Shown here: piece by piece, positions 44,566-57,271 of the stretch | How the letters are laid out: each line of letters begins with the position of its first letter | How positions within the stretch are numbered: position 1 is the stretch's first letter | Assembly: GCF_964106895.1 (NCBI RefSeq) | Contig: NC_133615.1 | Span: forward strand, 9,482,501-9,546,500 | Length of the DNA stretch: 64,000 bases | Direction of reading: 5' to 3' | From: Numenius arquata | Lineage: Eukaryota > Chordata > Aves > Charadriiformes > Scolopacidae | Program-made: the position numbers and the translations under genes | The notes under the pieces: model-generated | What the model saw: the letters and a program-made list of their open reading frames with translations, nothing else | Told to the model about the DNA's origin: nothing | Database searches by the model: none

Positions 44566-46355
44566 CTGTTTAAGAGGAGAAAACACAATAAATGCCATGA
44601 CAAGTCTGCTTTTAGAAGAGTTTTTAATAATGCATTCTAATTACAATTGTGTCATATCATGATAACAGATAGATTTCTTTACTCAAAGGAAAAACACTCA
44701 ACCAAACAACTCAAACAAAACTGATAGAACTTTTCTCTCTTTAAAACTGTTTATGATGTTGATTAAAATAAGAAAAAACCCACATGACTTGCATCTATGT
44801 ATGTATTTGTTTGGAAAGGGTTCTTCTGCCAAAATATAAGAATTCTGTGGACTCTCAAGCACATCAAATATCTTCCTTTATGAGCCCAGTATTTTTTTCA
44901 TTATTTCTTAAAACAAACATTATTTCTGAAGTACATTTTATTGGTTTAGATGCTCTACCACAGGATCTGCTTTCAATCAGCATCTACTGGAACCACAAAT
45001 TATATTTATCAAGTGTACATTAGAATTAATTACTTTTCCACTCACTACTGTGCACGTGAAAGCAAAGGAGTCCAGACCAGACTAGTTTATATACAGAAAG
45101 AATGGGAAAAGTTTGATAGTGGACATATTCTTTTATTGTATACACTTATAACTGTCTTGAACTATCATTATTTGCTCTGATTACTAATCTTCTGTCTTCT
45201 GTGCTATCAAGATGAGTTGCAAAACAGACTGAGCACTAGGTTTGTACACAAAGATGTTTAAGCCAAAAATCTGAAAGAGAATAACAAATGTGGCTGAGTA
45301 GGACAACCATATAGTTTAGAAAATCAAATTACACATAACTCTCCTCTATCTCTAAATCTGTAGCCTTAAAATATCATTAGGAACTGTATACTCAGTCCAA
45401 AAGATACAAGGCCTTCTGAGATGTATACATATGTAATTGCTATGCTAAAGGCCAAACTATTTGAGAGACAGATGGTCTTGTATAGTAATAAAGAAAAAAA
45501 GACATTGCTGACACTTAAACAGGAAGGGAGCCATGTGGAGGATACACACAACCTCCTCTATCCCTTGCTCAGAGTAAGATGGAAATAATTTCTAGCCAGT
45601 TGCACAGAAGTGTGGAGAACAAATTTAAATCTATTTAATTTTTTTATCTTAGCAATGGAAAAAGTGTTAACATAACTTTAATTTGGAATAAATTAAAAAG
45701 GAAGAGTAGAAGAGGGAGAGAGTGAGAGAAATGAAACCTCCTACTGAAATACCTAAAGAGCCTCCACAATAAATTTCAGATAGTGTCTTTGCTGTTTAAA
45801 AAAAGAAGGGAGGGATTAAGGCAGGGAGGCAGGCAGGAGGGAAGGCAGGCAGGCATTGGTTTGTCTGCATGAAGACAGGATTTATTATTCAGTATATTGA
45901 CATGCAGTATGATAATCATCTTTCCCAGTTTTCCCAAGACAGACAGAGGAGCAGAAAAGCTTCACATAACAATTTTAATACCATAATCTTTTGGTTCAGC
46001 TATGGATCCTGTGCCTCTCTGTCCTCCTATAAAAGGGCATAGAGGACAAAGGAATCAGGATTCTCCTTCAGGTCCCTCCCAAACTGAAGTCCATGCTAAT
46101 GAAAACTGATGAGAAGATGAGATATATCACAGGGCTGCTGTGGTTGCCTGCTGGGATTTGCCCCTGATCAGCAAATCATCTGGACATGAATAGTCTTCCA
46201 TGCTCTTAAAAACCCTTCCATTACATCCTGTCACTCTGAGAACTTTTTGATAGTGAGGAAAGTCCCTGGGTAGAGAGCATCCTGATAACACCTAGGTTTT
46301 ATTGAAAATCTTACATATCTTCTTCGATGAGGGGAGATTCCTAATGTGAAAGTAT
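44566..46355. other. SMARCA2 intron, mostly unique
   Basis: No gene or element recognised. Purine-rich low-complexity sequence with GGCA/GGAG units lies at 45806-45856. Confidence 0.55.
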
Positions 46356-46807
46356 TGATAAGATAGGGATAAGAGTATCTCCACAAACAGGTGATAAAAT
46401 ACAGATAAGAGTGTCTCCACAAACAGGGAAGTTAAATGAAATGACCGGAGTGAGATAGCCAAAAGAATCAGAGTTAATTGAAGCTGCAGGAGTGAGATAA
46501 CCAAAAAATAGGGGAATTAACTGAAAATGCAAAAGTTAGACAATTATAAAACTGCAAAAGTTAAACTTTTATGTAATAGGTGGATCGAGAAGTCTGTACC
46601 TTCCAAGTACCTCAGCCAATGGGGAAAGGAAGAGGGTTACACGCGGCCGGGGAATTAGGATAAAATGGAGGCTGCGTCCTCTGGAAAAATGAGAGACCCC
46701 CCAGGGGAATGCCCCAGTGGACTCTCCCTTTATTCGAATAAAGTCTTTGCAGGACTCCTCTGTCTCCTTTGTGGACATTGACCTCTGGCTACAGGACTTT
46801 CTGCACA
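46356..46807 (+). mobile_element. Solo LTR (family G)
   Basis: TGATAAGATAGGG to TTCTGCACA, flanked by the exact 4-bp duplication GTAT (46352-46355 and 46808-46811). It is nearly identical to the 3' LTR at 41904-42321, apart from a tandem duplication of a ~33-bp U3 unit (ataagagt(a/g)tctccaca) near its start. AATAAA lies at 46738-46743. Confidence 0.94.
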
Positions 46808-47061
46808 GTATGAATCCAACAGATGGAAATCTGTAATCAGTCTTGAGCTTGGAGACATGGAATGATGGAGTCAAGTGTTATAAATAATTTAGGGTCATAT
46901 ATGCACTTGGATTTTAGGATAGGAAAACCACACTTCCTTCTTGTACAGAATGAGAAAAAAATATCAAAATGTCCTGTTAACCCTGAAATATCTTCTGTAA
47001 CTTCTAAATGAGATCATTGGCATGTGCAGACTCTAATGATTGATCCTTGAAATGGACATAG

Positions 47062-50000
47062 TAGATGTCCTTCCACCAGGTGTCACTAAGAACAGTCTGG
47101 CTCCATCTTCTTTACTCCTCCTATGAGGTATTTTGATATGATCCCCCTCATAGCCATCTCTTCTCCAAGCTAAACAGCCCCAGCTCTAAGCCTCTCCTCA
47201 TATGACAGGTGCTCTTGTGGAAGCAAAATAGTTAATGCCTCATAGGCCTTTTCAGGCCTCACTAGTTAAGAAACATTTGCACCTAATGGTCTCATTAGTC
47301 AGCAAGATTTCATTAACAAAAGCGTGAATTATTTGTAAAAGGATATACTGTCTAGAGCCTCCTTATTTGAAGAATTCCAATGGCTGTTGTTATTTACCAT
47401 ATCCTGCTTTTCTGACACAGTTTTGGTGAAGAACCTGGTTGTATAACCTAAAAAGTATATAAACTCTGTAATTGCCCCATTTGTACAGAGTTTATATCAG
47501 CAGAGTCTCTCACTGCTGTTCTGTGTTCTCTCCTATAGCTATAGTAATAAACTGCTTCTGTTCTGACCTGATCTAAATAGTAATTCTGGTTATTCCACAA
47601 CACTCCAAACCCTTAGTCATCTTTGTGGCCCTTTGCTGGACTCACTCAAGTATCCGCGTGTTTGTCTTGTACTGGGGAGCCCAGATATGGATACAGTACT
47701 TGAGATGTGGCCTCAGCAGTGCTGAGTAGAGTGGAAGTATCTCCCCCCTCGACCTGCTGGTAATGCTCTTCCTAATGCAGCCCATGATGCTGTTGGCCTT
47801 CTTTGCCATGAGGATGCATTCGGGGCTCACGGTCAGATTCTTGTCCACCAGGACCCTCAGATCCTTTTCTGCAGAGCTCCTTTCCAGCTGGTCAGCCCTT
47901 AGTCTGTACTGGTGCATAGGTTTATTCCATACCAGGTGCAGGACATGGCATTTCCCTTTGTTGAGGTCCCTCTGAATGTCAGCACAATCACCTGGTGTAT
48001 CAGCCACTCCTCCCAATTCTCTGTCATCTGCAGACTTGCTGAGAGTGCACTCTGTCCCAAGATCCAGGTCAGAAAAGAAAAGGTTAAACAGTATGGGCCC
48101 CAGTATTGACCCCTGGGGGACACCACTAGTGACTGGCCTCCAGCTGGACAACAGCCTTTTCCTGTTGATATACCTGCAGAAGCCTTTCTTGTTGCCTCTC
48201 CCATCCTTCACCAGATACAAATCTAGATGGACTTTGGCTTTCCTAACTGCATCCCTGTATGCTCGGACGGTGTCTCTATATTCCTCCTGGGTCACCTTTC
48301 CCTGCTTCTACCTCCTGTATGCTTCCATTTTATGTTTGAATTTACTCAGGAGCTCCTTGTGCATCCATACTTCCTGCCATCTGTGCTTGACTTGCTGCAT
48401 GTTGGGATGGACCATTCTTGAGCTGGGAGAAGGTGATCCCTGAATATCAGCCAGCTGTCCTGGACCCCCTCTGCTTTCTAGGACTGTCTGTCATGGGATT
48501 CTTCCAAGCAGATCCCTGAAAAAGTCAAAGTCTGCTTTTCTGAAGTCTAGGGTTATGATCCTGCTATTTGCCTTGTTCCCTCCTCTCAGGATCCTGAACT
48601 CCAGCATCTCATGGTCACTACAGTCAAGACTGTACCAACCAGTCCTTCCTTGTTTGGAGGTATTCAGGTTCAGCCGAGTGCCTCCCCTCATTGGCCCCTT
48701 GATCACTTGTGTCAGGAAGCAATCACCAAAATACTCCATAAACCTCCTGCATTGCTTATGCCCTACTGTCTTGTCCTTCCAGCAGATATTGGGGTGGTTA
48801 AAGTTCCTCATGAGAACCAGGGCCTGCAAATATGAAGCTTCTTCCAGCTGTATGAAGAAGGCCTCATCTACTTCTTCCTGATCAGGTGGTCTATAGCAGA
48901 TGCTCACCACAATGCCACCCATATTGGTCTGCCCTCTACTCCTAACCCATAAGCTCCTGCCTGGCACATCATCAGTCCCTAGGCAGAGCTCCATGCATTC
49001 CAGCTGCTGTCTCATATAAAGGACAGTTTCCCCTCCTTGCCTTCCCAGCCTGTCCTTCTTAAAGAGCTTGTATCCATCCATGGCAGCACTCCAGTCGTGT
49101 GAGCTACCCCAGCACATCTCTGTGGTCCCAATGAGATCATAGCCCTGCAAATGCACACAGACCTCTAATTCTTCCTGTTTGATCCCCATGCTGCATGCAT
49201 TAGTGTACAGGCACTTCAGAGAGGCACACAGTCATGCTGATTTCCCAGGAAATGGGTGAGAGCTTACCCCACAATACTGTCCTCCTGGCACTTCCTTAGT
49301 TTTGTGCATACACTTGGGGTGGGCTCCTTTGTGTCCTGTTTTGTTCATTTTGAGGTCTCTCCTGTCCACATCACCTTGCACCCTCTGCTTACCAAGCCAG
49401 CCCGCCACTTTCTCAGTTGACTGTGGGTTGTCCTCTCCATCCCCTGTCATTCCTAGTTTAAAGCTCTCCTCACCAGGTTGGCCAGCCTGTTGGCAAAGAT
49501 GTTTTTGCCCCATTTGGTCAGGTGGATCCTGTCTTTCCCTATCAGTCCTTTATCCTCAGAGGGTCCTATGGTTATTAAAGCCACATCTCTTATCAGCAAC
49601 ACCAGCTGTGCTGCCAGTTGTTGATCCCCAGGATCCATCCACTCCTCCTCAAGCTCTTCCCCTTCATCAGTAGGGTCAAGTAGAAAACCACCTGGGCCCC
49701 CATACCTTTGACCCTCATCCCCAGATTCATGTAGTCATTCTTGATATACTCAAAGTTTTCCCCTAGCAGTATCATTGATGCACACATGGAAGAGCAGCAG
49801 AGGGTAATACTCTGAAGGCCAGACAAGCATCAACAGTCTCTCAGTTCCAGATCCGAGCCCCTGGCAAGCAGCAAACCTCCCTAGAGTAGATTGGAGCTTC
49901 TGTCCCCCCCAGGAGGGAGTCATCCACTGCTACCAGTTGCCACTTCCTCCTGATGCTGCTGCATGGTTCAGTCTCAGCTGGCTCCGATGTTTCCTCAGAC

Positions 50001-50244
50001 AGAGCTTCCAGTCCCTTATCTGCTACCAGGGCACTGCACCTATACTGTAGTTGCAGATCTGCAGGCGGAGCAGGAGCCTTCCTCCTGTTGCCAGAAATAA
50101 CAAGCTTCTAGCCTTTGCCATCATGGGAGTCTCCATTTGCCACCCCAATGAGTACAGATTCTAGTTGGTCTTTCTGTGCAGGTTCTTGCTTCTGTAGGGT
50201 GTTGGAGAAGATCCTTTCCATCTCTTTTTTCATCATCATTGCTG
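47062..50244 (-). mobile_element. CR1 LINE, long internally deleted copy split by an LTR
   Basis: Minus-strand order: ORF1 (50140 to about 49230, with LTKWGKNIFANRLANLVRRA and IRDVALITIGPSEDKGLIG, an esterase C-terminal block with HLT), endonuclease (49189-48491: EMCWGSSHDWSAAMDGYKLF, LMRNFNHPNICW with GD changed to RN, CSDHEMLEF), RT linker, a deletion at about 48165, the RT back half (TSGVPQGSILGPILFNLFFS, KSADDRELGG), then the C-terminus cut by the LTR at 47216-47602. The 3'UTR tail is missing. More diverged than the other copies, so probably older. Confidence 0.85.
47216..47602 (+). mobile_element. Solo LTR (family F), inside a CR1
   Basis: TGTGGAAGC...TTCCACAACA, 387 bp, flanked by ctct/CTCC (47212-47215 and 47603-47606), a 4-bp target duplication with one change. 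A TATA-like tatataaactctg is near 47456 and a poly-A signal (aataaact) near 47544. It splits a conserved CR1 sequence that resumes immediately (ccaaacccttagtcatcttt). The related copy is 58078-58494. Confidence 0.87.
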
Positions 50245-50697
50245 CACATTGACAGTGACATACTGGAGCAAGTCCAGAGGTGGGCCACCAAGATGCTCAG
50301 GAGACTGGAGCACATGACATAGAAGAAAAGGTTGAGTGCTGTATTTGTTCAGTCTAGATAAGAGAAGGCTCAGAGAAACCTTATTGCTTGTCTACAACTG
50401 CCTAATGGGAGGATACAGTGAAGACTCTTCTCAGAGCTGCACAGTAATAGGACGAGGCAATGGATACAAGTTGGAACATGGGAAATTCTGATAAGATATT
50501 AGGAAAAATATTTTTTACCATGAGGGTGGTCAAATACTAGAACTGGTTGCCCAGTGAGGCTGTATAATCTACATCTTTGGAGGTGTTCAAGACTTGACTG
50601 GACAAGTCCTTGAGCAACCTGACCTGCTTTGTGTAGGGGTTAGATCAGGTGACCTCTGGAGTTCTCTTCCAACCTAAATTATTCTATGATTCTAACC
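50245..50697 (+). mobile_element. CR1 LINE 3' end
   Basis: Plus-strand CR1 C-terminal code and 3'UTR (catactggagcaagtccaga, then ttccaacctaaattattctatgattct). Diverged, with stops. It sits head to head with the 5' end of the minus-strand CR1 to its left. Confidence 0.82.
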
Positions 50698-51315
50698 TTT
50701 TTTAACATGGTCTTTATCAAAAATGTACAGGTCAAGAGAACCTGTAAGCAAATGAGACAGGAATTTCTGCCAAGAGATCTTTCAAGTCTAATGGTTCTTT
50801 ATGGAAATTACTGGCATAGCCTTTGAACAATTAAGAACTGGGTACAAGTATCACTGAAGTATCAGTTCAAGCATTTTATGTAAATATAATGTGTTGCTGG
50901 ATTATAAGAATTTTGTTAAAGGTTTCACAGAAAGTTTTTGAAAAGCAAAATATTAGTAGTTTAGTAGTAACCTTAAAATTTTGTTATGACAAGGTTCATT
51001 TAAATTGCTGACAAAAAAAATTGAGTGGACAGATGCCAATAATCTAATTGCAAGTGTAATAAGAAAACATACCCCCCATAAAATCAGAGGTAGATTAAGG
51101 TTTACTGGAAAGCATTCCTAGCCTAATATTTGAATGAGCCATAATAACAGAGGAATTTAAATGCTTTACGTTAGAGGAAGTTTGCTAGTATTTCCCTTAT
51201 TTGAAAGGAAATGAAAAGAAAGAGGTGATATTTAAAATTGATAAATGGTACTGTAATAAATAATAATAAAACACAGATATGAAAACATCAGTGACCTCTG
51301 TAAGGAAGTTTTGAT
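50698..51315. other. SMARCA2 intron, no element recognised
   Basis: AT-rich unique-looking sequence. Confidence 0.5.
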
Positions 51316-51605
51316 AATCATAGAATCATAGAACAGCCCAGGTTGGAAGGGATCTTGAAAGATCATCTGGTCCAACCTTTCATGGGAAACGGAGCCTAAA
51401 TGAGATTATCCAGTGCCCTGTCCAATCGCATCTTGAAAACCTCCAGTGATGGGGACTCTACCGCATCCCTGGAGAGGTTGTTCCAGTGAATGATTGTTCT
51501 TACTATAAAAAAATTTATTTCTTATGTTGAGATGAAACCTCTCACGGTGCAACTTGTACCCACTGCCCCTTGTCTTCTCCATGTGACATAATGTCTCATG
51601 CCATT
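51316..51605 (-). mobile_element. CR1 LINE 3' end
   Basis: atcatagaatcatagaacag tail, ggttggaagggatcttgaaa and catctggtccaacc on the plus strand are the reverse complement of a CR1 3' end; ~290 bp, diverged. Confidence 0.85.
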
Positions 51606-52293
51606 GCAGTTGGGCAAAGGTGTCAATCTTGTCCCTAATTTAGCAAGGACTAGTGTACAGTTATCAATAAATAAACAAGAATCCTGCATGTGACCACCAT
51701 AATCCTTCCTTATGTGATGGGAAAGAAAAAAGACTCTTGTTATAACAGGAATAAAAGCTTTCTGAAGAACCAGCAATCATTTCTACCATGTTCAGTCATT
51801 GTCTAAGGACTGGAAGTTTTGTGAAAGAGAAGATCCTATATCTTGGTATGATGTTAATGGAAATAATGGAAATCCATCTTCAAAATTCTCCTAACCATTC
51901 TCTGCTTTAGCCGAATGCTTCTATTCAAAGCACAAGACTACTTTAAATCAGATACAAATTTTCTTGCTTTGACATTAGTCACTCAGCAGGGCTTCACCAT
52001 CAGTCAAGGACAAGACTGAAGTCCAGAAGATTCTAATTACCATCCAGCTATAAAAGCAACTTTAAACTGCCATTTTGGAGAGGAAACATCCCTTGAAGTA
52101 AGAAGCATTCCCTTAGGCTGGGGGACTATGGGAAGAATTTTAAGCTGGTTAGGTTCCTTCTAAAGCATGATATTTCTATAGCTAATTAGATTTATCTTAG
52201 AAACTGCTTAGTTTTTGAAAACATATAGCTTTTGGAAACAAGATATGATACAATAGTTTCATTGCAGCATATATGAAGAAGATAAAGATTTAC
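51606..52293. other. SMARCA2 intron, no element recognised
   Basis: Unique-looking sequence up to the 47-bp exon. Confidence 0.5.
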
Positions 52294-52340
52294 CCATTGA
52301 TGACACCATTTGAGTAGCCTAAATGTTCAGCAAAGGATTC
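52294..52340 (-). CDS. SMARCA2: SMARCA2 exon: short paralogue-diagnostic exon
   Basis: 47 bp encoding 15 full codons plus two bases (SFAEHLGYSNGVING region). The acceptor is gcag and the donor gtaaat. The split glycine codon is completed by the first base of the next exon. This is the most divergent part of the domain between paralogues; SMARCA4 has SEHLGFTGGIVQG here. It is therefore the strongest single piece of evidence for SMARCA2. It is too short to appear as an open reading frame on its own. Confidence 0.95.
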
Positions 52341-52866
52341 CTGCAGAATTATAAGCAATAAACAGAATATTAGACACAGTCTATACAGTGGCCAAAATTA
52401 TGCATCCCTATATCAAGAAATTATATGAATGGGGTTTGAGTCCCAATACTCATACCCTTATAATTTGCCTTGTGGCACAAGTACTCTAATGTTTTTCTGC
52501 TACTGCTTTATTTAAAATGCATGGCTTGTAGGAATAATTTACCTCTGTATGCTTTTTACCACATTACAAATACAGTAGATCCTAATTCATTTTGCACTGA
52601 TTACTGGGAGACCCATTTGCAAAATACTGAATTTCATGAGTGAGGAAGTGAGCAAACAATAAAAACCACAATAATATACCACAGGAGATACTTGTTGATT
52701 TCTTTGTATATTGTAGCTACATTTTAGTTAGCTTTAGCTCAGTAGTGAGAAATGCTACACAGTAAACAAATCTTTGCTGAAAAAAAGGAGGGGTATGGAG
52801 GGGGGCAATTTTTGATAGATATTCTAAAGGATTAGCAGTCTGCTAGATAACAAGGTTCTACTATAT
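52341..52866. other. SMARCA2 intron, no element recognised
   Basis: Unique-looking AT-rich sequence up to the solo LTR. Confidence 0.5.
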
Positions 52867-53398
52867 TGTCGTAGTTTAACCCAGCAGGCAGCCAAACACC
52901 ATGCAGCCACTTGCTCACTCCCCCCCCCTGCCCCCCCCACCAACGGGATGGAGAGACAATCAGGGGAAAAAAAGTAAAAATCGTGGGTTGAGAAAAAAAT
53001 AGTTTAATAGGACAGCAAAGGAAAAGAAAATAATTACAATAATAATGATAAAAGAATATACAAAACAAGTGATGCACAGTGCAATTGCTCACCACCCGCT
53101 GACTGATGCCCAGCCTGTTCCCGAGCAGCAATTGCCAATTCCTGCCCCCCAGCCAACCCCCATTTATATGCTGAGCATGACGTCTATGGTATGGAATATT
53201 CCTTTGGCCAGCTTGGGTCAGTTGTCCTGTCTATGCTCCCTCTCAGCTTCTATGGGAAGCTGAAAAAGTCCTTGACTGCTTAGCAACAACTAAAAACATT
53301 AGTGTGTTATCAACATTGTTCTCATCCTAAATCCAAAACAGACCACTATACCAGCTGCTAGTAAGAAAGTTAACTCTCTCCCAGCTGAAACCAGGACA
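52867..53398 (-). mobile_element. Solo LTR (family A-like), minus strand
   Basis: Plus-strand ends are TGTCGTAGTTTAACCC and AAACCAGGACA, 532 bp, flanked by the 5-bp repeat TATAT (52862-52866 and 53399-53403). The repeat is low complexity, so the duplication is likely but not certain. Related to the LTRs at 768, 28039 and 42377. Confidence 0.85.
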
Positions 53399-53755
53399 TA
53401 TATGTTCTACTATATGGCATTTTAAACTGATGTCTCTATTTTTAAATTTAGTTTTGTTTTAATCACAAAAGTGGCAAGTTTATATGGAATATCTTAAACT
53501 CAGAAAGCTATATTTTTTAAAGATAGTGCCTCAAAAAGAACAAATGCTGTAAAAGTGAATTTAAGGCTGCAGATAAAAATTTGGTGACTGCTCCATTTCT
53601 TCACTTATACAGAGGAATGGAATGAGTGTTTCTCAAATGTGTTCTTTTCAGCACAAGTGTTGTTGCCAAAGATGTTCCCTCCCGCACTAGCAGGTTTTGA
53701 CTATGTTAGCCACCTGAATAAAAGAAGCCCCCAAAATCAAACATGACAGACTTAC
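53399..53755. other. SMARCA2 intron, no element recognised
   Basis: Unique-looking sequence between the solo LTR and the hinge exon. Confidence 0.5.
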
Positions 53756-53842
53756 CTCAATATGTTGAAACATATACGGATGATTGCATATCTTTCTCAA
53801 TTGCATGATTGTGTTCATAAGAGTTTTTGCCCCACCTTTTCC
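53756..53842 (-). CDS. SMARCA2: SMARCA2 exon: hinge / start of second lobe
   Basis: 29 codons, phase 0, from GKGGAKTL to MFQHIE. The acceptor is cctag and the donor gtaagt is perfect. It contains the conserved MQLRKICNHPYMF segment of SNF2 ATPases. GGAKTL distinguishes it from the GGTKTL of SMARCA4. Confidence 0.97.
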
Positions 53843-55924
53843 CTAGGGAAGCAAACAACACAAATCATATTATGAAACCCATTTCCTAGCTCGTTAATGA
53901 AATTTTTGAAACTCAATTTCAAAAGGAGACATAAAAATACTTCTACCCCAAAGCAGAACTCCATATCACCATGAAATAAAAATATTTGAAGCTATGAAAT
54001 AAGGTGCAGTTATTTGACTGCTCAAAATATCATGAGGAGAAGACAAGAAAGATAAGGAGACCAAAGACTTCCAAGTAACCTGGAAAGTGTACTACATCTC
54101 ATATCTGTCTATAGCAGTCACAATAAGCACTTACTGCTTATTTATGAAACCATGTAAATTGTAAACAGTAAAATATTATCAGGTGTTCCACTAAGCTGGG
54201 ATGGTTACAATCTAATTATCACTGATGAATACATTTGGTATTGACTAATGCTTCTCACTTTAAGATCCCATTTTGATTTGCTATAACTCTGTGAAACTGT
54301 TAACAGTTGGTACAATTTCCAAACTCACTATGTCACTCAGGTGAAATTATTTTAAAATATCTCAGCCAAAGCAATTCAGACATTTACAAGAGTGAGATTA
54401 GGAAAAATTACATTATGTGGTCATTTTATATTCTGGTAAATTCATCTCTGGAAGGGAACTGATGTTTGATTGGGGGTAGTCCACATGTCAAAGTCTACTG
54501 CTGAACCCTTGAAAGTCTATCTCAATTTGCTCCAAACTGCAGTTTGCATTTGTTTATGAAATGTTTCCTAGAGATTTGCATACTAATGAATTCTCTCTAG
54601 TTTGAGCAGATTGCAAGTCAGAGCAAGTCAGAATGACATAGTTTTCCCTAAAACCATAGTTATTGGATCTTCGAAGACAAGAGTTCTCAATGACTGCCAC
54701 CTCCTGCTGGCACCAGGAAGCATGAATAAGAGAGCCTGATGAATTACTTACAGAAAACAAAAAAATTGGAGGATGAGTAAAAATTGAACCTATGAGTATG
54801 AGGGAGTTGAGATTGCAATGTTCTGGCCAAAGAGACTAGAAAGCTAGAGGACAGCAGAGGCAATTAGAACTGCTTAAGGCAAAGAGCTGGACAGGGAAGC
54901 ATGGAAGAAAAACCAGAGAGAAGATTCTGAACTAGTGAACAAGAGAAACCAGAGAGGCAAGCATAAGGCTGGGATGCAAAATGAAATTGGGGAGGTGGGG
55001 GAAGTTAGAACAAGGAACAGGATGTAAGATAGGCAACACTGAGGTGGACATAAACCTGCTGAGGTGCACTGGGAACAGGGAACGAGGGCATAGAGATAGC
55101 TGACCTCCGTTTAGTTGAGTAAGGCGACTGCACACAAATCTTGAGTCAGAGGAAGGGCAACAGGAATAGCCGTGCCAGGAAACTGGGCCTAGTTAGGCAC
55201 AGAGAACTGAACTAGCAGAAGACGTTGAGATGAGGAAGAAAATAGACTGGACATGGACCAAAGTGGTTATGGTAAAAGGCATCACAGTCAGGTCAGGAAT
55301 AGGGGGAGATGAGCAGGAGGGACAACACCCATTCCCACCACCCTCTCTCCAGATCTTAGAGCAAATTGAACACTCCCCAGTCTCACTGCTCTTCTGTCAT
55401 CAAATATGTATTAAACCCTCAACCACATCAAATGTTGCATTGTAAAAGGCAACTACTATCAGTTATTCAAGTAACTCAAATCTCTACCATAGGTCTCTGT
55501 AGTGCTTCCAAACTTCCAATCGTTCTGATGACCTCCTTTGGATGTAAATGTGTCAAATAACACTTTCTAAGGCTTAAAAAATGGTAGCTGAAAAATTACA
55601 TTAAAAATACAACAAAAGAAAGTAAACCAATGTTTGCAAAGTACTCAGAACCTATATAGAGATGACTGTCATAGAAGATCCTATGAGGAAAGGGCTTTGT
55701 TTTTTAGAGCAGTGTTTGAATACTCAACAGTAAATAACAGACCAAATAGAGGTTAAAACAAAATAAGATATTGAAGAAAATTGTCATCCATTGTGACAAT
55801 GAAATTGACAGGAGGCAGGTGGAAAAATAGTATGCAATCATATCGTACTATGAAAACACATATAATGGGGGCAATATATGGGACTGGTGCACACACAAGC
55901 TGTTACACACCAGCTGCTCAGAAC
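53843..55924. other. SMARCA2 intron, no element recognised
   Basis: About 2 kb without a recognisable repeat or exon, the longest such stretch beside an exon in this half of the window. A purine-rich region runs from 54830 to 55330. Confidence 0.5.
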
Positions 55925-56553
55925 CACAGAATGGTTGAGGTTGGAAGGGACCTCAGGAGGTCATCTGGTCCAACCCCCCTGCTCAAGCAGGGCCACCTAG
56001 AGCAGGTTGGCAAGGACTGTGTACAAATATCTTCTGAATATCTACAAGGATGACGACTCCACAACTTCTCTGGGCAATTTATTCCAGTGCCCAGTCACTC
56101 TCACAGTAAAAAAGTGGTTTTTGATGTTCACACAGAATCTCCTGTGTTTCAGCTTGTGCCCATTGCCTCTTCTCCTGTCACTGGGCACCACTGAAAAAGA
56201 GCCTGACTTCATCATCTTTGCACCCTCCCTTCAGGTATTTATATACATTGATAAGATCCCCCTGAGCCTTCTCTTCTCCAGGCTGAACAGTCCCAGCTTC
56301 TCAGCCTTTCCTCATAGGAGAGATGCTCCAGTCCCTTCATCATCTTTGTGACCTTTCACTGGACTCTCTCCAGTAGCTCTATCTCTCTCGTACTGGGGAG
56401 CCCAGAACTGGACACGGGACTCCAGGTGTGGCCTCACAAGTGCTGAATAGAAGGGAAGGATCATCTCCCTTGACCTGCTGGCAACACTCCTATTAAGGCA
56501 GCCCAGGATACCATTGGCCCTCTTTGCCACAAGGGCACATTGCTGACTCGCGT
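55925..56553 (-). mobile_element. CR1 LINE 3' end
   Basis: Reverse-complement CR1 3'UTR at 55925 (cagaatggttgaggttggaa) continuing to the C-terminal ORF2 (ANGILGCLNRSVASRSREM, ALVRPHLESRVQFWAPQYER on the minus strand). Confidence 0.88.
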
Positions 56554-57163
56554 TTGTTGCTCTGTGTTAAGTGCCTACATGATCTTACTGTGAGAAATCT
56601 CACAGTAAATCCAACCTACCTCACATCTAGTGCAATGTAAAATATGTATTTACAGACAAGCTGATGCATGGCTACTTGTCTTCTCTACAATAACTTGACC
56701 ATGTGCCAAAGTCCTAAGATAGAAAAGTCAATATTTATTTTGGCATATTCTAATGCATGACTACATGACTTTGAATCTTATTTTTCTTTTAACACCTCTT
56801 TGCATGAACAGATGTTATATGTATGTATGAACAGAGGCACTCATAACCTAGCTGGCCAAAACAAGATTTGTGCTTAATAATGGCTCTGAGAGAAAAGATG
56901 AACACCTGGTAGTAGTCAGTGCTGCCACAATCCCAATTATTCAGGTTTTTTATTGGATTTAACTCAGCATATTTTTACCTTATGAATGGAGAGCACAGAC
57001 TACTGTCTTTTAAAACACAAACATGTCTGAGATTTCTTTCTTCAAAGATATCTGTGGTAAGAACCTACTTATTCTTTTTTTTTAAAAAAAAAAAAAGAAA
57101 TCATGTTATTAACATGTGATCATGATCTATTGTTCTGTGAGTGTTCTAGTTTCCCCTTTGTAC
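56554..57163. other. SMARCA2 intron, no element recognised
   Basis: Unique-looking; a short A/T homopolymer tract lies at 57077-57100. Confidence 0.5.
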
Positions 57164-57271
57164 CTTCTTGTCTTTCTCAGAACCATCTGTGAGAAGGATT
57201 CCCTTGGCTTGCATGTGGCGGTACAGAATCTTCTGAAGAGCTGACATGTCACATTTGATTACATATTCAAC
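57164..57271 (-). CDS. SMARCA2: SMARCA2 exon: inter-lobe segment
   Basis: 36 codons, phase 0, from VEYVIKCDMSALQ to SEKDKK. Acceptor ctag and donor gtac are visible on the minus strand. This part links the two ATPase lobes. ALQKILYRHMQAKGILL matches SMARCA2, whereas SMARCA4 has RVLYRHMQAKGVLL. The preceding 5.8 kb intron carries the nested CR1 pair and a solo LTR. Confidence 0.97.

Noticed and set aside
53045..53263. Short open frame with a proline-rich tail
   Set aside because: It is antisense sequence within a solo LTR.
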